Part shown: positions 1 to 17,178 of the stretch, in pieces
Layout of the letters: each line of letters opens with the position of its first letter
Numbering within the stretch: the stretch's first letter is position 1
DNA from: Cliona cf. orientalis
Taxonomy: Eukaryota > Porifera > Demospongiae > Clionaida > Clionaidae
Direction of reading: 5' to 3'
Assembly: GCA_963930775.1 (NCBI GenBank)
Contig: OZ005706.1
Span: forward strand, 6,626,428-6,690,427
Length of the DNA: 64,000 nucleotides
Program-made: the position numbers and the translations under genes
The notes under the pieces: generated by a model
Databases searched by the model: none
What the model was told of the DNA's origin: nothing
The model's input: the letters and a program-made list of their open reading frames with translations, nothing else

Positions 1-2
1 TG

Positions 3-1997
3 TTGAAAGCAGAGAGTACAAGAACTGTCAACGATATGAAAAATTGCAATCTCACGATACTCCTACAGACTGCAGATCGAAAGAGTATCACCACAAATAT
101 ACACATCACCATGCTCCGTTGTCCACCAGGGTATCGAATCAATAAGGAATCGAAATCATGCCAGTGTCAAAAGAAACACAATTTCAATGGATTACTCTCG
201 TGTACTCAATCATACTTCACCTCCAGTATATTTGCTGGTTACTGTATAACTTTCAGCAACATTAGTAAATCAGAAAAAACGCAGAATGAATTTATCGTTG
301 CACGCTGCCCTTATGTAGTTGGAAACTTAAAATCCCTGCACGTTGAGCTGCCACTATACGGTGTACATACGAAAGGGGATGAATTCTGTCAACCTTTTCA
401 GCGTTCCGGTAAGCTTTGCGGGGAGTGTAAAGAAGACTTAGGACTTGATGTCTACTCCGCTAGCTTTAACTGCACCAAGTGTCATCACATACACATAAAC
501 TGGATCAAAGTGATCGCAGCTTCTACAGTACCCACAACTTTGCTGTTCATTTTGTGTACAATATTCCACGTCAGTATCACCTCAGCACCCATCAACGGAT
601 ATATATTTTTCAGTCACATGATAACGATGCGACTAGATGTGCTGACTGTGCGGTATCTCTGGGCAACCCTGCACGACAAGCACTCTCTATCTAGGGTGCT
701 CCACGTACCATATCAATTGTGGACGTTTGATTTTCCACAAATTCTCCTCCAGGATATCTGTCTTGGTAAATCGTTCAAGGTCGTACATGCACTGGCACTT
801 CAGTACCTCAGCGTTCTGTATCCACTACTACTCGTCTTCATTGCTATCATACTCATCGAGCTTCACGCTAAAAATTGCAAGCCACTTGTTTGGCTGTGGA
901 AGCCACTCTGCTATCTGTGCATACGATTTCGACACAGCTGGCACATCAGGACGACAGTGATTGACACTTTCGCTTCGTTCTTACTGCTTAGCTACAGCAA
1001 CTTGATTGGAGTTTCAATGTCTCTGCTCACCCCTAGTAATATAATCCAGAGTGATGGTACAGTCGCGGGACGTATTCTCAACTACGATACGAGCGTTGAA
1101 TTCTTTGGACCTACCCACTTAAAATTTGGAATATTTGCTATCATCATCCTCTGTACACTTGGTGCAATTCCTCCCGTTCTTCTCATCCTATACCCCTTCA
1201 AGTGGTTTCAGTATATGCTCAATCGCTGCCACTTGCGAGGTTGGCGATTTCTGCATGTATTCGTAGACGCTTTTCAAGGTTCGTACAAAAATGGCATCAA
1301 GGGGTACCCAGAACGTCGCTACTTTGCAGGAGTCTACTTTCTTTTCCGGATAGCTATCAATATCATCTACTTAGCCGTTGAAGATATGATCAACCTCCAC
1401 TTAATTCTTACTCTAACGTACACGTTCTTCATGCTCATCCTAATGGCGCAGCGCCCGTATAAAAAGAATTTTTACAATATTCTGGATGGCGTTTTTATGT
1501 CAATTTTAGTCACAACACAAGCCATGACAGTTTATCTATTTTACCACGCATCGGTATTTAATAATGTTCCAAGAACTGCATGGTACTTCACGTACTCCAT
1601 CCAGCACATCCCTACACTGTACATGATACTGCTGGTCACATACCTGGTCAGTTTTCGAATGCGCTGTGTCAAACGGTTCTGCCTCGCTCATTTCAGCGGA
1701 CGATCGCTATTCTTCAAAAACGACGACGCGTTCAGCGATAAAACAAGCCCAAAGAGTCCTGTTATAAACTACGATTGGCCTAGTTCTTCGAGCTTGGTCA
1801 TTCCCTCTCCCTCCTCACCTCACGCTCAGTCGAGAAGCATCAGTGATATTCCAGACAGGGTGGAGAATCCTCAGAGATATGAACCGTTGGTGGACTCGTG
1901 GCAGTATCCCGGCCAGAAATCAAGTCTCCAGGACTTTAGTGGAGTGGTGTCGAAAAGTAGCAAGAATATTCCAGACTATGGGAGCAGCTTGAACTAG
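3..1997 (+). CDS. Multi-span membrane protein, C-terminal part of a beta-helix family (5' partial)
   Basis: This open frame of 664 codons runs in from the left window edge, so the start is missing; it ends at the TAG at 1995-1997. The N-terminal 150 residues are Cys-rich, with a CPPGY motif and a GKLCGECKEDLGL motif that match CPVGF and GVLCGGCQKHFSL in the 1,542-residue protein at 33058-37686. About eight hydrophobic segments follow, then a Ser/Pro-rich cytoplasmic tail of about 100 residues. By comparison with that paralogue, the missing part should be a signal peptide plus a beta-helix repeat ectodomain. Such proteins are found in sponges and cnidarians; their function is not known, and adhesion or sensing is only a guess. 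The visible part has no intron. I am sure of the coding status and the family link, not of the role. Confidence 0.85.
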   Translation: MKAESTRTVNDMKNCNLTILLQTADRKSITTNIHITMLRCPPGYRINKESKSCQCQKKHNFNGLLSCTQSYFTSSIFAGYCITFSNISKSEKTQNEFIVARCPYVVGNLKSLHVELPLYGVHTKGDEFCQPFQRSGKLCGECKEDLGLDVYSASFNCTKCHHIHINWIKVIAASTVPTTLLFILCTIFHVSITSAPINGYIFFSHMITMRLDVLTVRYLWATLHDKHSLSRVLHVPYQLWTFDFPQILLQDICLGKSFKVVHALALQYLSVLYPLLLVFIAIILIELHAKNCKPLVWLWKPLCYLCIRFRHSWHIRTTVIDTFASFLLLSYSNLIGVSMSLLTPSNIIQSDGTVAGRILNYDTSVEFFGPTHLKFGIFAIIILCTLGAIPPVLLILYPFKWFQYMLNRCHLRGWRFLHVFVDAFQGSYKNGIKGYPERRYFAGVYFLFRIAINIIYLAVEDMINLHLILTLTYTFFMLILMAQRPYKKNFYNILDGVFMSILVTTQAMTVYLFYHASVFNNVPRTAWYFTYSIQHIPTLYMILLVTYLVSFRMRCVKRFCLAHFSGRSLFFKNDDAFSDKTSPKSPVINYDWPSSSSLVIPSPSSPHAQSRSISDIPDRVENPQRYEPLVDSWQYPGQKSSLQDFSGVVSKSSKNIPDYGSSLN

Positions 1998-2174
1998 TGC
2001 TCTCAACTAAATACATTACGTAACTGATTCTTCATGACAGCTGCTTCAATATTTCTTAAAGTATTATATATGGTAGCAATAATGATCATTATATTTTTTA
2101 TTCAGAAATTTATAAATAATACGACATTGTGGAAAATATGGGATAATGGACTTATAACCTGCACGATGCTGGAA

Positions 2175-2180
2175 TTTATT
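2175..2180 (-). terminator. Possible poly(A) signal of UFC1
   Basis: AATAAA on the minus strand, about 75 bases past the UFC1 stop. The position fits a short 3' UTR; other AT-rich hexamers nearby cannot be excluded. Confidence 0.45.
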
Positions 2181-2254
2181 TAATATAAAACTATTATACA
2201 AAAAGTAAATGTATAGTTTATGAGTGTTAAAATTTAACGACCGTGAATAGTTAT

Positions 2255-5200
2255 TTAGTTTTTCTCGTCCTTTTCTTTGTGGGTGATTAACCCTTTCTCT
2301 ATCAAATCAGGAATCTCAACGGCTAACCAAGGACCAAGCTACAATATGCATGCAGTACAGAATTAACATCCATCCTTCCTCCAGTATTAATTTAAGGATT
2401 TCACTCAAGAGGGGGGGGGGGGGAACGCATAGTGCCAAATTCAGGCCGGGGGAGGGGGCGCAACATAAACCCAAGGGGGTAACCACATAATAGGTGTAGG
2501 AGGCAAAAGTAACCCCTGCGCCCCCCCCCCCCCTTCCCAACAGAAATGAACTCTACACTGAAGTATTGTACTATGATCGAAGATGGTGATTCTAGTATGA
2601 TTTTACCACTCACCCCTAGTGCCATTGCATGAGCTATTCCAAACTTTGGTACATTTCTTGCCCATAGCGGCTTGAAGTGGTCAGTGAGGCAGATTCTACC
2701 ACCCCTGCGATAACGAACACAAATCAACATAATCATTTTACTATTCCATGCATATTGTGTCTTTGGTAAGCGTCTTAAACATGACTTATGCACCTGGCAT
2801 TGAATGATGATGAAGGTCTACCATTAAATTTTGCTTACCTGTACATCTTTGCTGTCTTTCCGTCCAGCTCTGGGATGGCTATTTCGGGAGCAGTGGCTGG
2901 GTATGTCACTGGCATCTATATCGAAAATTAAAATGCCACTGTGTTCATTAACGTGCATCATAGATTATGGATACAACTATTGTTGATGCCACTATACTCT
3001 CATTAACACCAATAAGACCTATAAGATTCGGTGGTGCAGGAGGTGCTTCAGTAAATTATAAGGGGTTCAATGGCTACTCTAGTCAGCCACATCACTGCTT
3101 TATCACAAATCAACATAATAACTAGTGACATGCAGAACATGGTTTGGGGCGAGCCTGAGCTCGTGTGCAGAATGGAATGGGAATGGGAATTAAATGTGCG
3201 CATATGCGCATGCGGATGAAGGCCGGCTGAACTGGTCCGGATCACTTTTTTAGCTGTAATTCGGTAATGATCGTTGTAATAATAATTGTGGCACCTCGTG
3301 GCTGTCACGGTTTGTATGATATGAACTTCTGAAGGTGTGAAGTTTTATGTGAACGAAAGATGGCTAGCAAGAGAAAGCTGGACTATTTCAAAGTGTCTGA
3401 GGCGAAGGAGAGCTCTAGCGCTGTTGTTGATGGAATGTTGACCGAGCTGAGCCCCGTAAAAAAAAGCAAGAGAGACGACTCTGTAAAGTATTTTACCGGG
3501 GAAGTGTGCGACGGAAAGGGTAGTGTGAGGGTGATCTGTTTTGAACCACAGCTACGAGCAAAGTTGAGCAGTGCCTTTGAGGAGAAGAGTGCTGTTTCCC
3601 TGGTCAACTGTCAAGTGAGGGCAGCTCGTGGAGGTGGATCAGAGATCTTATTGACAAAGTCTTCTAAGGTGGAAGCCTCCCAAAAGAAGTTTAGTGGCGT
3701 TGATGTGGCTGTGCGCAAGGAGCCTGCTGTAATAAAGATGAACGATGTGAGTACTGTGACAATGGATCAAGCCGTTACTGTAACTGTGAAGGTGATAAGC
3801 GTTGAGCCGCCTCAAGAAGTGAAAAACAGAGATGGCAAGATTCTAAAAAAGCAGGACTGTGTTGTTGGAGATTGCGATGGGTGTGGAAGAGTTGTTTTGT
3901 GGGAGAAAGATGTGGGAAACATGGAGGAAGGAAGGAGCTACAAATTGAAAGGAGTGACTGTGAGGTCCTACCGTGGTGCGGACTATTTGTCTGTAGGAAA
4001 AGAGTGTGAGATCATGAGCGTGGAGGACATTGGAGAGACTGCTAATATTCAAGAGGGTGATCTGGAGGAGAAGGGAATCGTTAGGAAGGTGGTGGAGGGT
4101 GACATTGACGGAGTGGTGTATGTTGAAGATTATGAAGGGTGTATCGGTTGCACTGCAAAAGTGACGGGTGGTGACAAGGTGGCTGCGGAATGTACTAAAT
4201 GTGGGATGTGGATGAAGCGGAGCAAGTGTAAAAGGCTTATGACAGCTCGTGTTGTTGTCGACGGGAGTGACGGCAAGAGGCATACACTGATGATGTTTAC
4301 TGATGCACTGAAGAGCATCATTGGTGAAGGAGAAACGAATGTGAGGCTGGCACTTTTGTCCACTGGTAAGCTGAAATTCCTTGTGGACAAGGGAGATGTT
4401 GTGTACTCCGTGCAACAGCTGTAAATGTTATAACTGTTGCTGAACCATGATCATTATTTATGCACCAATCTCTTATTTAATACTTACCCTCACTGATTCA
4501 TTGTGATCCACTTTTATTCACTTTTATTATTGATTCTTATATTAATCATTTATTCACTTTCACTGATTATTAAGAGTAAAAATTGTTTACGTGAACAGAT
4601 TGTTGGTGCACAGATATGGGGCAGGAAGGAGTGAAAATAAAAATAGGTTAGGGAGGGGGGCTTGGGATGTATCTAGGTGAAGTTGGATTCCACATGAAGG
4701 TGGACTCGGAGTGGGGGAATCCATTTGGAACGACGAGGGAGGGGGACTCAGAGTGGGGGAATCCACGTGGGAAGGCAATAAAGGTGGACTCAGAGTGTGG
4801 GAATCCACGTGGAAAAGAGAGAGGGGGGGACTCGGAGTGGGAGAATCCATGTGAGTTGGTGATAAAGGTGGACTCAGAGTGGGGTAATCCATGTGAGAAG
4901 GTGATAAAGGTGGAAGCCTTCAGCAAATAATGTGAAGTGTCAGTGATTATTGTGCATGATTCAACATGATTCAATGCACATATGGAAAAGGTCGTTGTGT
5001 AGTGGGTAATGGTCCTTTAGTGCACTTTGGACTTTTGACCACTTGCGCAATTGCAATTGCATGCTTTTTCTGGGCTCATGAAGATGGGCTCACTGTCATC
5101 TAAAGATGACCGATCTGTGAAATCTGTTGACATTAGTTCTATGAAAAAGAAGGAGGAGGAGTTAAAGCAACGACAGGAAGAACTTAATAGAAGAGAAGAG

Positions 5201-8200
5201 GAGGTGAAGTCAATGATAGAAGATGAGAAAAAACTGGAGAAGATGAGGAAGGATAGTGAGTATCGTTTACGAAAAGAAGTCATGTTGTTGAGAGAGAAAG
5301 TAGCGAAGTTTGAGAATCAAGAGGAGGACAGAGAGAGAAGAATGTGCGAAAGGTATAGGCGAAAACAAGTGGAAGATGAGACGAGAAAGAGAGTAAGGAT
5401 TGAGGAGGAGAGAGAAAAAGTAAGAGAAGAGATTAGGCGAAAGAGACGTAAACTGAATTGAAACTTGTGCTGGCAAATCACTTGGAAACTTCAAATCATC
5501 AATTTATTCATCTTTCTTATATTTGCATTGTGATTGTTTATTTACTTCATGTTATTTATTCAAGTCATTAGACATTTCCAGCTTTCTTTTTTTGTGCAAT
5601 GTTAATCACGAGTTTGACAACAGCTAGGCAATTCTATTTAAAGCACAGTCTTCACAGTTGCTTCTGAGCAAGTTCTTAGTAGATTTCACCTCAACGACAC
5701 AGCACCCTCTAGCTAGTCATACATACTGATCGTCTACACTCTACTCATGGCTACTGTAATATGTATGTGCATCAGCATAGTGACGATCTTTACCTTCACA
5801 TTTGCGCATGCGTGATAAACACATGGACCACCTATAGACAATACAGTTAATTCGCCATAATATTCTTGTATTAATAGAATGCATGGATACAAAATTAATA
5901 GACTTGCGTATGGACAGTTTGAAGAATAAAAGTATGAAAAAATAATGAGTATTGGGAACAGTTAGCATCTGTTAGCTGATGTGGAGTATCTGGAAGTGTG
6001 TGATGGTCAAAATAAAATGTGCACGAAGCTGAAGTCCAGGGAAACTTTCTGAACATGTAGAACATTTAGGTTAACTTAGAGTGGCAAAGCGTTCGTGAAA
6101 TCTTCTCATCTTTGCCTATGTATAATATAAAATATTAACATAATGTCAGTTGACTGCAAAGGTTATAAAACTGGAAGTGTTAAGGAGAACACAAATAGAG
6201 TATATGTAAGTATACCTGAACTGAACGTTTCTTAAAAAGTTGTTCACCACTCTGAAGACATTCTCGTTCTCCTTCACTGACATGTTGCAATCGAACTTCT
6301 CTCTCTTCGATGGTTTCAGCAGCCATTCTTTCACGCTGAGTATCACTCATTCGCTGTAGCCTGGCTTCTCTCTCTTCTGCTGACTCGTTAGCGAGGCGGT
6401 CCCTCATCTGTTGTAGCCTGGCCTCTCTCTCTTCTGCTGACTCGTTGGCCAGGCGGTCCCTCATCTGTTGTAGCCTGGCCTCTCTCTCTTCTGCTGACTC
6501 GTTGGCCAGGCGGTCCCTCATCTGTTGTAGCCTGGCTGCTCTTTGCTGGGACGATTCGTTAGCTCTTGTATCCCTTGACACTTCCCTCATGTGCTGCAGT
6601 CTAACATCCCTTTCTTCACCAGACTCAGCGTTTAGCCTTTCCCGCCTACGTTGAAGAAGAGTTTGTCTTTGTTCGACTGACTGGGCTTCACGCCTAGCTC
6701 TGTCTCTGATTCTCCTTCTGCTCAACCGCTGTTCCCGTTGTTCGGCTGTTTCAGAAGCACGATGCGCTCTCTCTCTTTCGCGTCTTCTTTGAAGCCTTCT
6801 CTCTCTCTTCGCTTCAGCAGATTCAGTGTTAGTAGAACTCATATTAAAAACAGTAGCAAAGAACAAGTATAGTCGTAATAAAGTGGCCAAAAAAAATGGC
6901 GAATTTCACTGAAATAGTGTCAAAAAACACGTGTCTATGCTGACGCAAATGTTTTCATGCGGCCTTTTGAAATATACCGCGCAGCGCTGTACAATGTCTA
7001 TGGCGGTTCGCGCGTGACAGACGTACCATACATAATAATAATAATAATAATATATGGATTGCGAGCGTTCACCTCGTCTATGTGGGGCTCGCTCAGGCTC
7101 GCCCCAATTATTTACTTACATCAAATTCAATATCAAACTCGTACTTCAGTAGATTGTGTACATGCCAGCACTTTCCAAACCACCTGCAACATGAAATACA
7201 ATAGATATTTAAATTTTTATATTCACAGTGCTCAATGATCAATCTGGTACTACCCGAACCCAAACCCCAACCAGCCAATAATGTGATCCGAGGCCCATGC
7301 TGCCCAGCCCTGAGCATAATATCATATCCGACAAATGGCTACACTTTAATAGCTACATGTACATGTATAGTCTTGTCCCCAGACCCTCTAGTGCGCGAGA
7401 AGAGAGAGGGAGGGTCTGGAACATAACCCTGGGCAGAAGTGTCCCGAAGGCAGAAATTCCGCGACAGGTGTTGATTGGCCACAATACAGTGTGTTAAACC
7501 ACTATACTCGAACGGACAACAAAACGTGCCCAAACGTGCTGCATGCACTGCAGTTAGTGCTGTAGCTGCTGGAAATAAATACAGCAGCACAAGTGGTCCA
7601 TGTACTGGTGGAATAGCACCTTTAGCTAAACTTTATATTTGCCGTATTTTTTCTGGAAAGAGCTTCAGGTGGGAGTGGATGATTGATGCCCTGAACCATC
7701 TCATTGATCTCAAAAAGAATTCTGGGGATCGAATCGATATTGTTGTGTTATCATTTGGAAGCAGATATAGCAACTCAGACGTCGAGAATAAGTTGAAAGA
7801 GCTTGCTGATCTAGGAGTTGTCATTGTTGCGGCAGGTGGAAATCATGGTACCAGCAGGGATGGTGAGGATTTTCCTTCCAAACACAATTCTGTTATGTTA
7901 TATCTGTGGGAGCTCTTAGTGTGGATGGTTCTGTAGCCCAGTATTCTGCTAGATATTGTCGTATTTATGCCCCTGGTATGTCCGTCTTGGTTCCTTCAGT
8001 TTGTGATATCCAATCAATCACTGACGTATGCAAACAAAGTGGAATATAGTTTGGATTTTCCTTCCAAACACAATTCTGTTATATCTGTGGTAGCTCTTAG
8101 TGTGGATGGTTCTGTAGCCCAGTATTCTGCTAGATATTGTCGTATTTATGCCCCTGGTACGTCCATCTTGGTTCCTTCAGTTCGTGACATCCGATCAATC

Positions 8201-10619
8201 ACTGACGTATGCAAACAAAGTGGAACATCGTTTGCTGCACCAATGCTTGCTGGGTTCCTTGCTCTTCTTCTTCAGAGTGCAAATGAGTACATAGTGAAGA
8301 AGTATCATGATATTAATTTCCTCAATACTTTCCTGCGAGATCACACATTTGTGAGCAATGGAAAGCTTAACAGAGTTGTCCAAGATATTCAGAACAATCC
8401 GAAGACTATAGTTACCCTGGTCCAAGCACACTATCCTCATGACTCCATATGGAGGATATTATGAATATGAATATTTATTATTCCTTGTCATTTTGACTGT
8501 ATATTGTTTCAAGCGAGTGATGCAGATACAATAGGATTTTGGGGAAAGCATGACTGCGCAATTTCAGCTGCTATTAAACATTCACCGTAGAGCTTACCTT
8601 AATTATTGTAGCATTTTATGAATCTACTGACACCTTGCCTGGTCTGGAATGTACAGTAGTGGTCAATAGAGAGTTGACGTTCCGTTTTGTAAAAACGATA
8701 GTGCTCACATTTGTACGCAATCATTTTATATAGCACCGTTTGCACGCAGCAAGCAACATGCGCAATAGTAGGCATGAACGTACTTATGCCAGTGCCTCAA
8801 CGTGTGAACGTAATCTAATATCTGGTCTGCTAAGTAAAACGGTCACACCCCCTTTGCTGTGTTCAGACCAGTTGAATGTTTTTTGTGTGTGTGTGTGTGT
8901 GTGGAAGTGTGAAACAGAACAGAGATGGTCTATATACTCCAACTACAAGGAACAACGTATGCTTGCACTCGCCTTACAGGGCTACAAAGCCCCAAATATC
9001 CACAGGAAAAATGCCCTGCACATATGGGAACATGGAATTTCCTTGTAATTTCGCAGATAGGCTTCTAAACGGACTGTACACGTGACTAATATGGGGACCA
9101 TTGGCTACCCGTAGATCAACCGCAATATTTGTATTACATAATGTTGCACGTTTACGGGATACCGTTTGTAAAATGATCGACAGACGATTCACCGTTTTAG
9201 TGTACCCGTTTACGATCACCTTTGTGAGCCCCGCTTGACTCTGCCTACTTTGACTTATGCGCATGCTCGTGTTTAAATTTGAAATGACAGCTGCAGGCAA
9301 CAATGAGGGGATAAGGCTAAAGAGGAATCCTATCTCAAAGAATTGAGGGATATAATTCAAAGAAACTCAGCCAAACAGAGAGGTCTAGGGTATCTACTTG
9401 GGAGCACCCCATCTCTTTCAAATACAGTGCAACCTCGATTATCCGGACCTCGTTTATCCGGAACCTCGATTATCTGGACTAGCCAGAGACCTAAAAATAC
9501 ATTACCACGCATGCGCAGAAGGCGTGACCGATGATCTTTTGTGGGTGTGGTTATAGATTGAGCGATGAGCTATGGACTCTACAGGCTTGCCTTGGCCAAA
9601 ATTGACTGACCAAAGTACTTTTCTCAACACTGCTGGCCATAATCATACTGTATAGGTATCGTTTATAGGCTAGGTATCATAAACCAGGCGAGAAATGTAG
9701 GCATTTCAGTTATCCGGACATTTCACTTATCCGGTATGGCAGTGATCGGCCGGTGGACAAAGGGGTCCAGATAATCGAGGTTGCACTGTATTCAGTGCAG
9801 TTAAGGCATGTCTGATTATCGTTGCCGTGCGCCCGTCTACGAGCCAATTAGTGGCTTGTATTGTGACGTCACTGTCATATCAGCCTTGAACAAGCCACGG
9901 CAAAAAGCCCGCACAGCTGCAGTTTTGAGCTCACTTGATCAAGCAAATGCCGTCCGGAATTGTAGCGCTCATGGTTTCGCAGCACTAATGATCGAAAACC
10001 AAAACTTACGATCGATGTTGACGATCTATCGAACGGATTGTCGATGGCTGCTTTCAGTTCGGAGCTAGATGCGAAACATCATGCAGTGGATCCCCCCAAA
10101 ATCTAGTTTTTTGCTCGTGCGCGTGCGCACTTCAATAAGATACTACGTAATTTGCATTTTTTGTATGCGCGCAAAACCACAAAGGCCAGATTACGCGTCA
10201 TGATTACTCGTGCGCAGCATTCCTTCGGGACACTTCTGCCCGGGGTTATGTCCCAGACCCTCCCTCTCTCTTCTCGTGCACTGGAGGGTCTGGGGACGAC
10301 ACTAGCACATGCACATGTATGTGTACCTTGTTCCATCTTTATTTGATTCCAGTCTAAACCAGTCATTGTCCGCCTCTTTGTTATTACCTACATACTGCAG
10401 GTAAAAATGAAAGGTGACTCAGAGCATCAGGAATCTCAACATGTAATTTTATCAAATTTTAGTGAGTCCCATGATCCGGCACTACGTTTAGAATACCTTA
10501 ATGAGGCTGAGGTACTCTTCCTTTAGCCTGGTCGCCCATTGGTCTCCGTCCCGCGGACCAGCGTTGGTGCGCAACAGCGGAATAGAAGCAAGAGTCTTCT
10601 TTGTAGCCTCGTCCACCAT
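2255..10619 (-). CDS. UFC1: UFM1-conjugating enzyme UFC1, six exons
   Basis: UFC1 is the E2 that accepts UFM1 from UBA5 and passes it to ER-bound targets through UFL1. Exons in reading order are 10497-10619, 10327-10394, 7120-7183, 2839-2915, 2614-2704 and 2255-2338; all junctions are GT-AG and in phase. They give 168 residues (human about 167). Diagnostic stretches are [72 protein letters not shown] and [13 protein letters not shown]. The catalytic Cys of the ICLTDHF motif falls at residue 116, as in human. A possible AATAAA signal lies at 2175-2180. Intron 2 (3.1 kb) and intron 3 (4.2 kb) carry other ORFs and repeats. The start lies only 234 bp from the CBS stop, so a promoter must sit in that gap or inside CBS. 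Confidence 0.96.
3360..4424 (+). CDS. RPA-like OB-fold and zinc-ribbon protein, single exon, inside UFC1 intron 3
   Basis: An uninterrupted frame of 354 residues starts at the ATG at 3360. The N-terminus is Lys/Ser-rich and charged. The middle has alternating beta-type segments such as [18 protein letters not shown] and [11 protein letters not shown] that look like OB folds. The C-terminus carries a zinc-ribbon pattern, CIGC, 13 residues, CTKC, followed by more beta-rich sequence; this resembles the C-terminal DNA-binding domain of replication protein A1. At 354 residues it is much shorter than RPA1 (about 600). Single-exon RPA-like genes are known in Helitron-type transposons and as dispersed invertebrate copies, so a transposon origin is plausible. 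It lies on the strand opposite its host gene. I am fairly sure of the OB/zinc assignment and not of the biological role. Confidence 0.6.
   Translation: MASKRKLDYFKVSEAKESSSAVVDGMLTELSPVKKSKRDDSVKYFTGEVCDGKGSVRVICFEPQLRAKLSSAFEEKSAVSLVNCQVRAARGGGSEILLTKSSKVEASQKKFSGVDVAVRKEPAVIKMNDVSTVTMDQAVTVTVKVISVEPPQEVKNRDGKILKKQDCVVGDCDGCGRVVLWEKDVGNMEEGRSYKLKGVTVRSYRGADYLSVGKECEIMSVEDIGETANIQEGDLEEKGIVRKVVEGDIDGVVYVEDYEGCIGCTAKVTGGDKVAAECTKCGMWMKRSKCKRLMTARVVVDGSDGKRHTLMMFTDALKSIIGEGETNVRLALLSTGKLKFLVDKGDVVYSVQQL
4690..4925 (+). repeat. 42-bp minisatellite, five full units plus a partial
   Basis: The core GGACTCNGAGTGGGGGAATCC recurs with starts at 4702, 4744, 4786, 4828 and 4870, and a degenerate unit starts at 4912; the spacing is exactly 42 bases each time. 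Because 42 is a multiple of three, the array gives an open frame at 4667-4930 with a 14-residue DSEWGNP repeat. I see no other support for a gene. Confidence 0.9.
5078..5461 (+). CDS. Highly charged coiled-coil protein of unknown function, in UFC1 intron 3
   Basis: The frame from the ATG at 5078 gives 127 residues, almost all Glu, Lys and Arg after residue 20, in continuous heptad-like runs ([21 protein letters not shown]) and ending in a basic RRKRRKLN that could be a nuclear signal. It lies 650 bases past the RPA-like ORF on the same strand. The two may belong to one transposon or to one gene with a missed intron; no splice junction convinced me. No enzyme domain is visible. It could also be chance coding in a purine-rich strand. 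Confidence 0.45.
   Translation: MKMGSLSSKDDRSVKSVDISSMKKKEEELKQRQEELNRREEEVKSMIEDEKKLEKMRKDSEYRLRKEVMLLREKVAKFENQEEDRERRMCERYRRKQVEDETRKRVRIEEEREKVREEIRRKRRKLN
6216..6842 (-). CDS. Arg/Glu-rich 19-residue repeat protein, probable first exon of a transposon-type gene
   Basis: From the ATG at 6842 the frame encodes a basic, helical sequence built of [27 protein letters not shown] units. Near the C-terminus three copies of the 19-residue unit [19 protein letters not shown] are nearly identical and correspond to 57-bp DNA repeats starting at 6359, 6416 and 6473. The frame meets a good donor (CAG|gtatac) after 6216, so the protein probably continues in another exon that I did not find. Similar Arg/Glu-rich repeats often precede Helitron-type Pif1-like helicase proteins in invertebrates. 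With the RPA-like ORF in the same intron, a decayed Helitron is a reasonable inference; no helicase motif is visible. Confidence 0.5.
6359..6540 (-). repeat. 57-bp coding tandem repeat
   Basis: Three near-identical 57-bp units start at 6359, 6416 and 6473, and a diverging unit starts at 6530. They encode the 19-residue helical repeat of the surrounding ORF. Confidence 0.9.
7376..7458 (+). repeat. Dispersed inverted-repeat element, copy 1
   Basis: A segment from CCCCAGACCCTC through GAGGGTCTGG and on to GGGCAGAAGTGTCCCGAAGG. It is repeated in reverse orientation at about 10218-10302. The inner CAGACCCTC/GAGGGTCTG pair can form a hairpin. Both copies lie in UFC1 intron 2 or beside its exon 2. 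Confidence 0.7.
7490..8464 (+). pseudogene. Broken subtilisin-like (S8) protease, in UFC1 intron 2
   Basis: Two pieces in one frame resemble the second half of a proteinase-K/subtilisin domain: a [10 protein letters not shown]-like strand, [21 protein letters not shown], and then [19 protein letters not shown], with the catalytic Ser codon at 8228-8230. No Asp box is visible, and the His box (normally HGT) reads [10 protein letters not shown], so two of the three catalytic residues are missing. The middle is a tandem duplication: the segment from 7867 recurs at 8053, and copy 1 carries a 5-bp insertion (GTTAT) that shifts the frame to a stop at 7936. Skipping copy 1 restores the frame. It is probably a relic; an upstream exon supplying the Asp and His boxes cannot be excluded. 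Confidence 0.7.
9425..9788. mobile_element. Tigger/pogo-type MITE with TA target duplication
   Basis: Begins CAGTGCAACCTCGATTATCC and ends with the inverted form, ATAATCGAGGTTGCACTG, flanked by TA on both sides. The 364-bp body has no open frame. This end sequence is of the Tc1/mariner Tigger-pogo type. Confidence 0.85.
10218..10302 (-). repeat. Dispersed inverted-repeat element, copy 2
   Basis: Reverse-complement copy of the element at 7376-7458, 25 bases beyond the UFC1 exon 2 donor. The pair in opposite orientation could fold within the UFC1 pre-mRNA. Confidence 0.7.
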
Positions 10620-10853
10620 CGCGATATCGTGTGTTTATCAAGTACACGTGGATTTCAATTTTACCCTACTTCGTTCAATTGGATGAGACCCTAGATGTAT
10701 ACTATTAACGACCATTACCTTCGGGCATTGCAATTCCACATAAACAATGACATCATAATAATCATTATACATGTCAATAATTATACCAGTGCACCAGTAT
10801 AGCATAATGTAGAGTAGACTTGAGGAATAATAATAATAATTACTATGATATTC

Positions 10854-17178
<6,325 letters not shown>

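Noticed and set aside
3843-4415. 190-codon ORF opposite the RPA-like gene
   Set aside because: Antisense shadow of a purine-rich coding strand; no similarity and low-complexity His/Thr content.
4667-4930. 87-codon ORF with DSEWGNP repeats
   Set aside because: It is the translation of a 42-bp minisatellite; no domain, no start context and no splice partner.
8740-9360. ORFs in both strands of UFC1 intron 2
   Set aside because: Low-complexity TG run and no protein similarity; no UFC1 exon is missing, since the six exons give the full protein.
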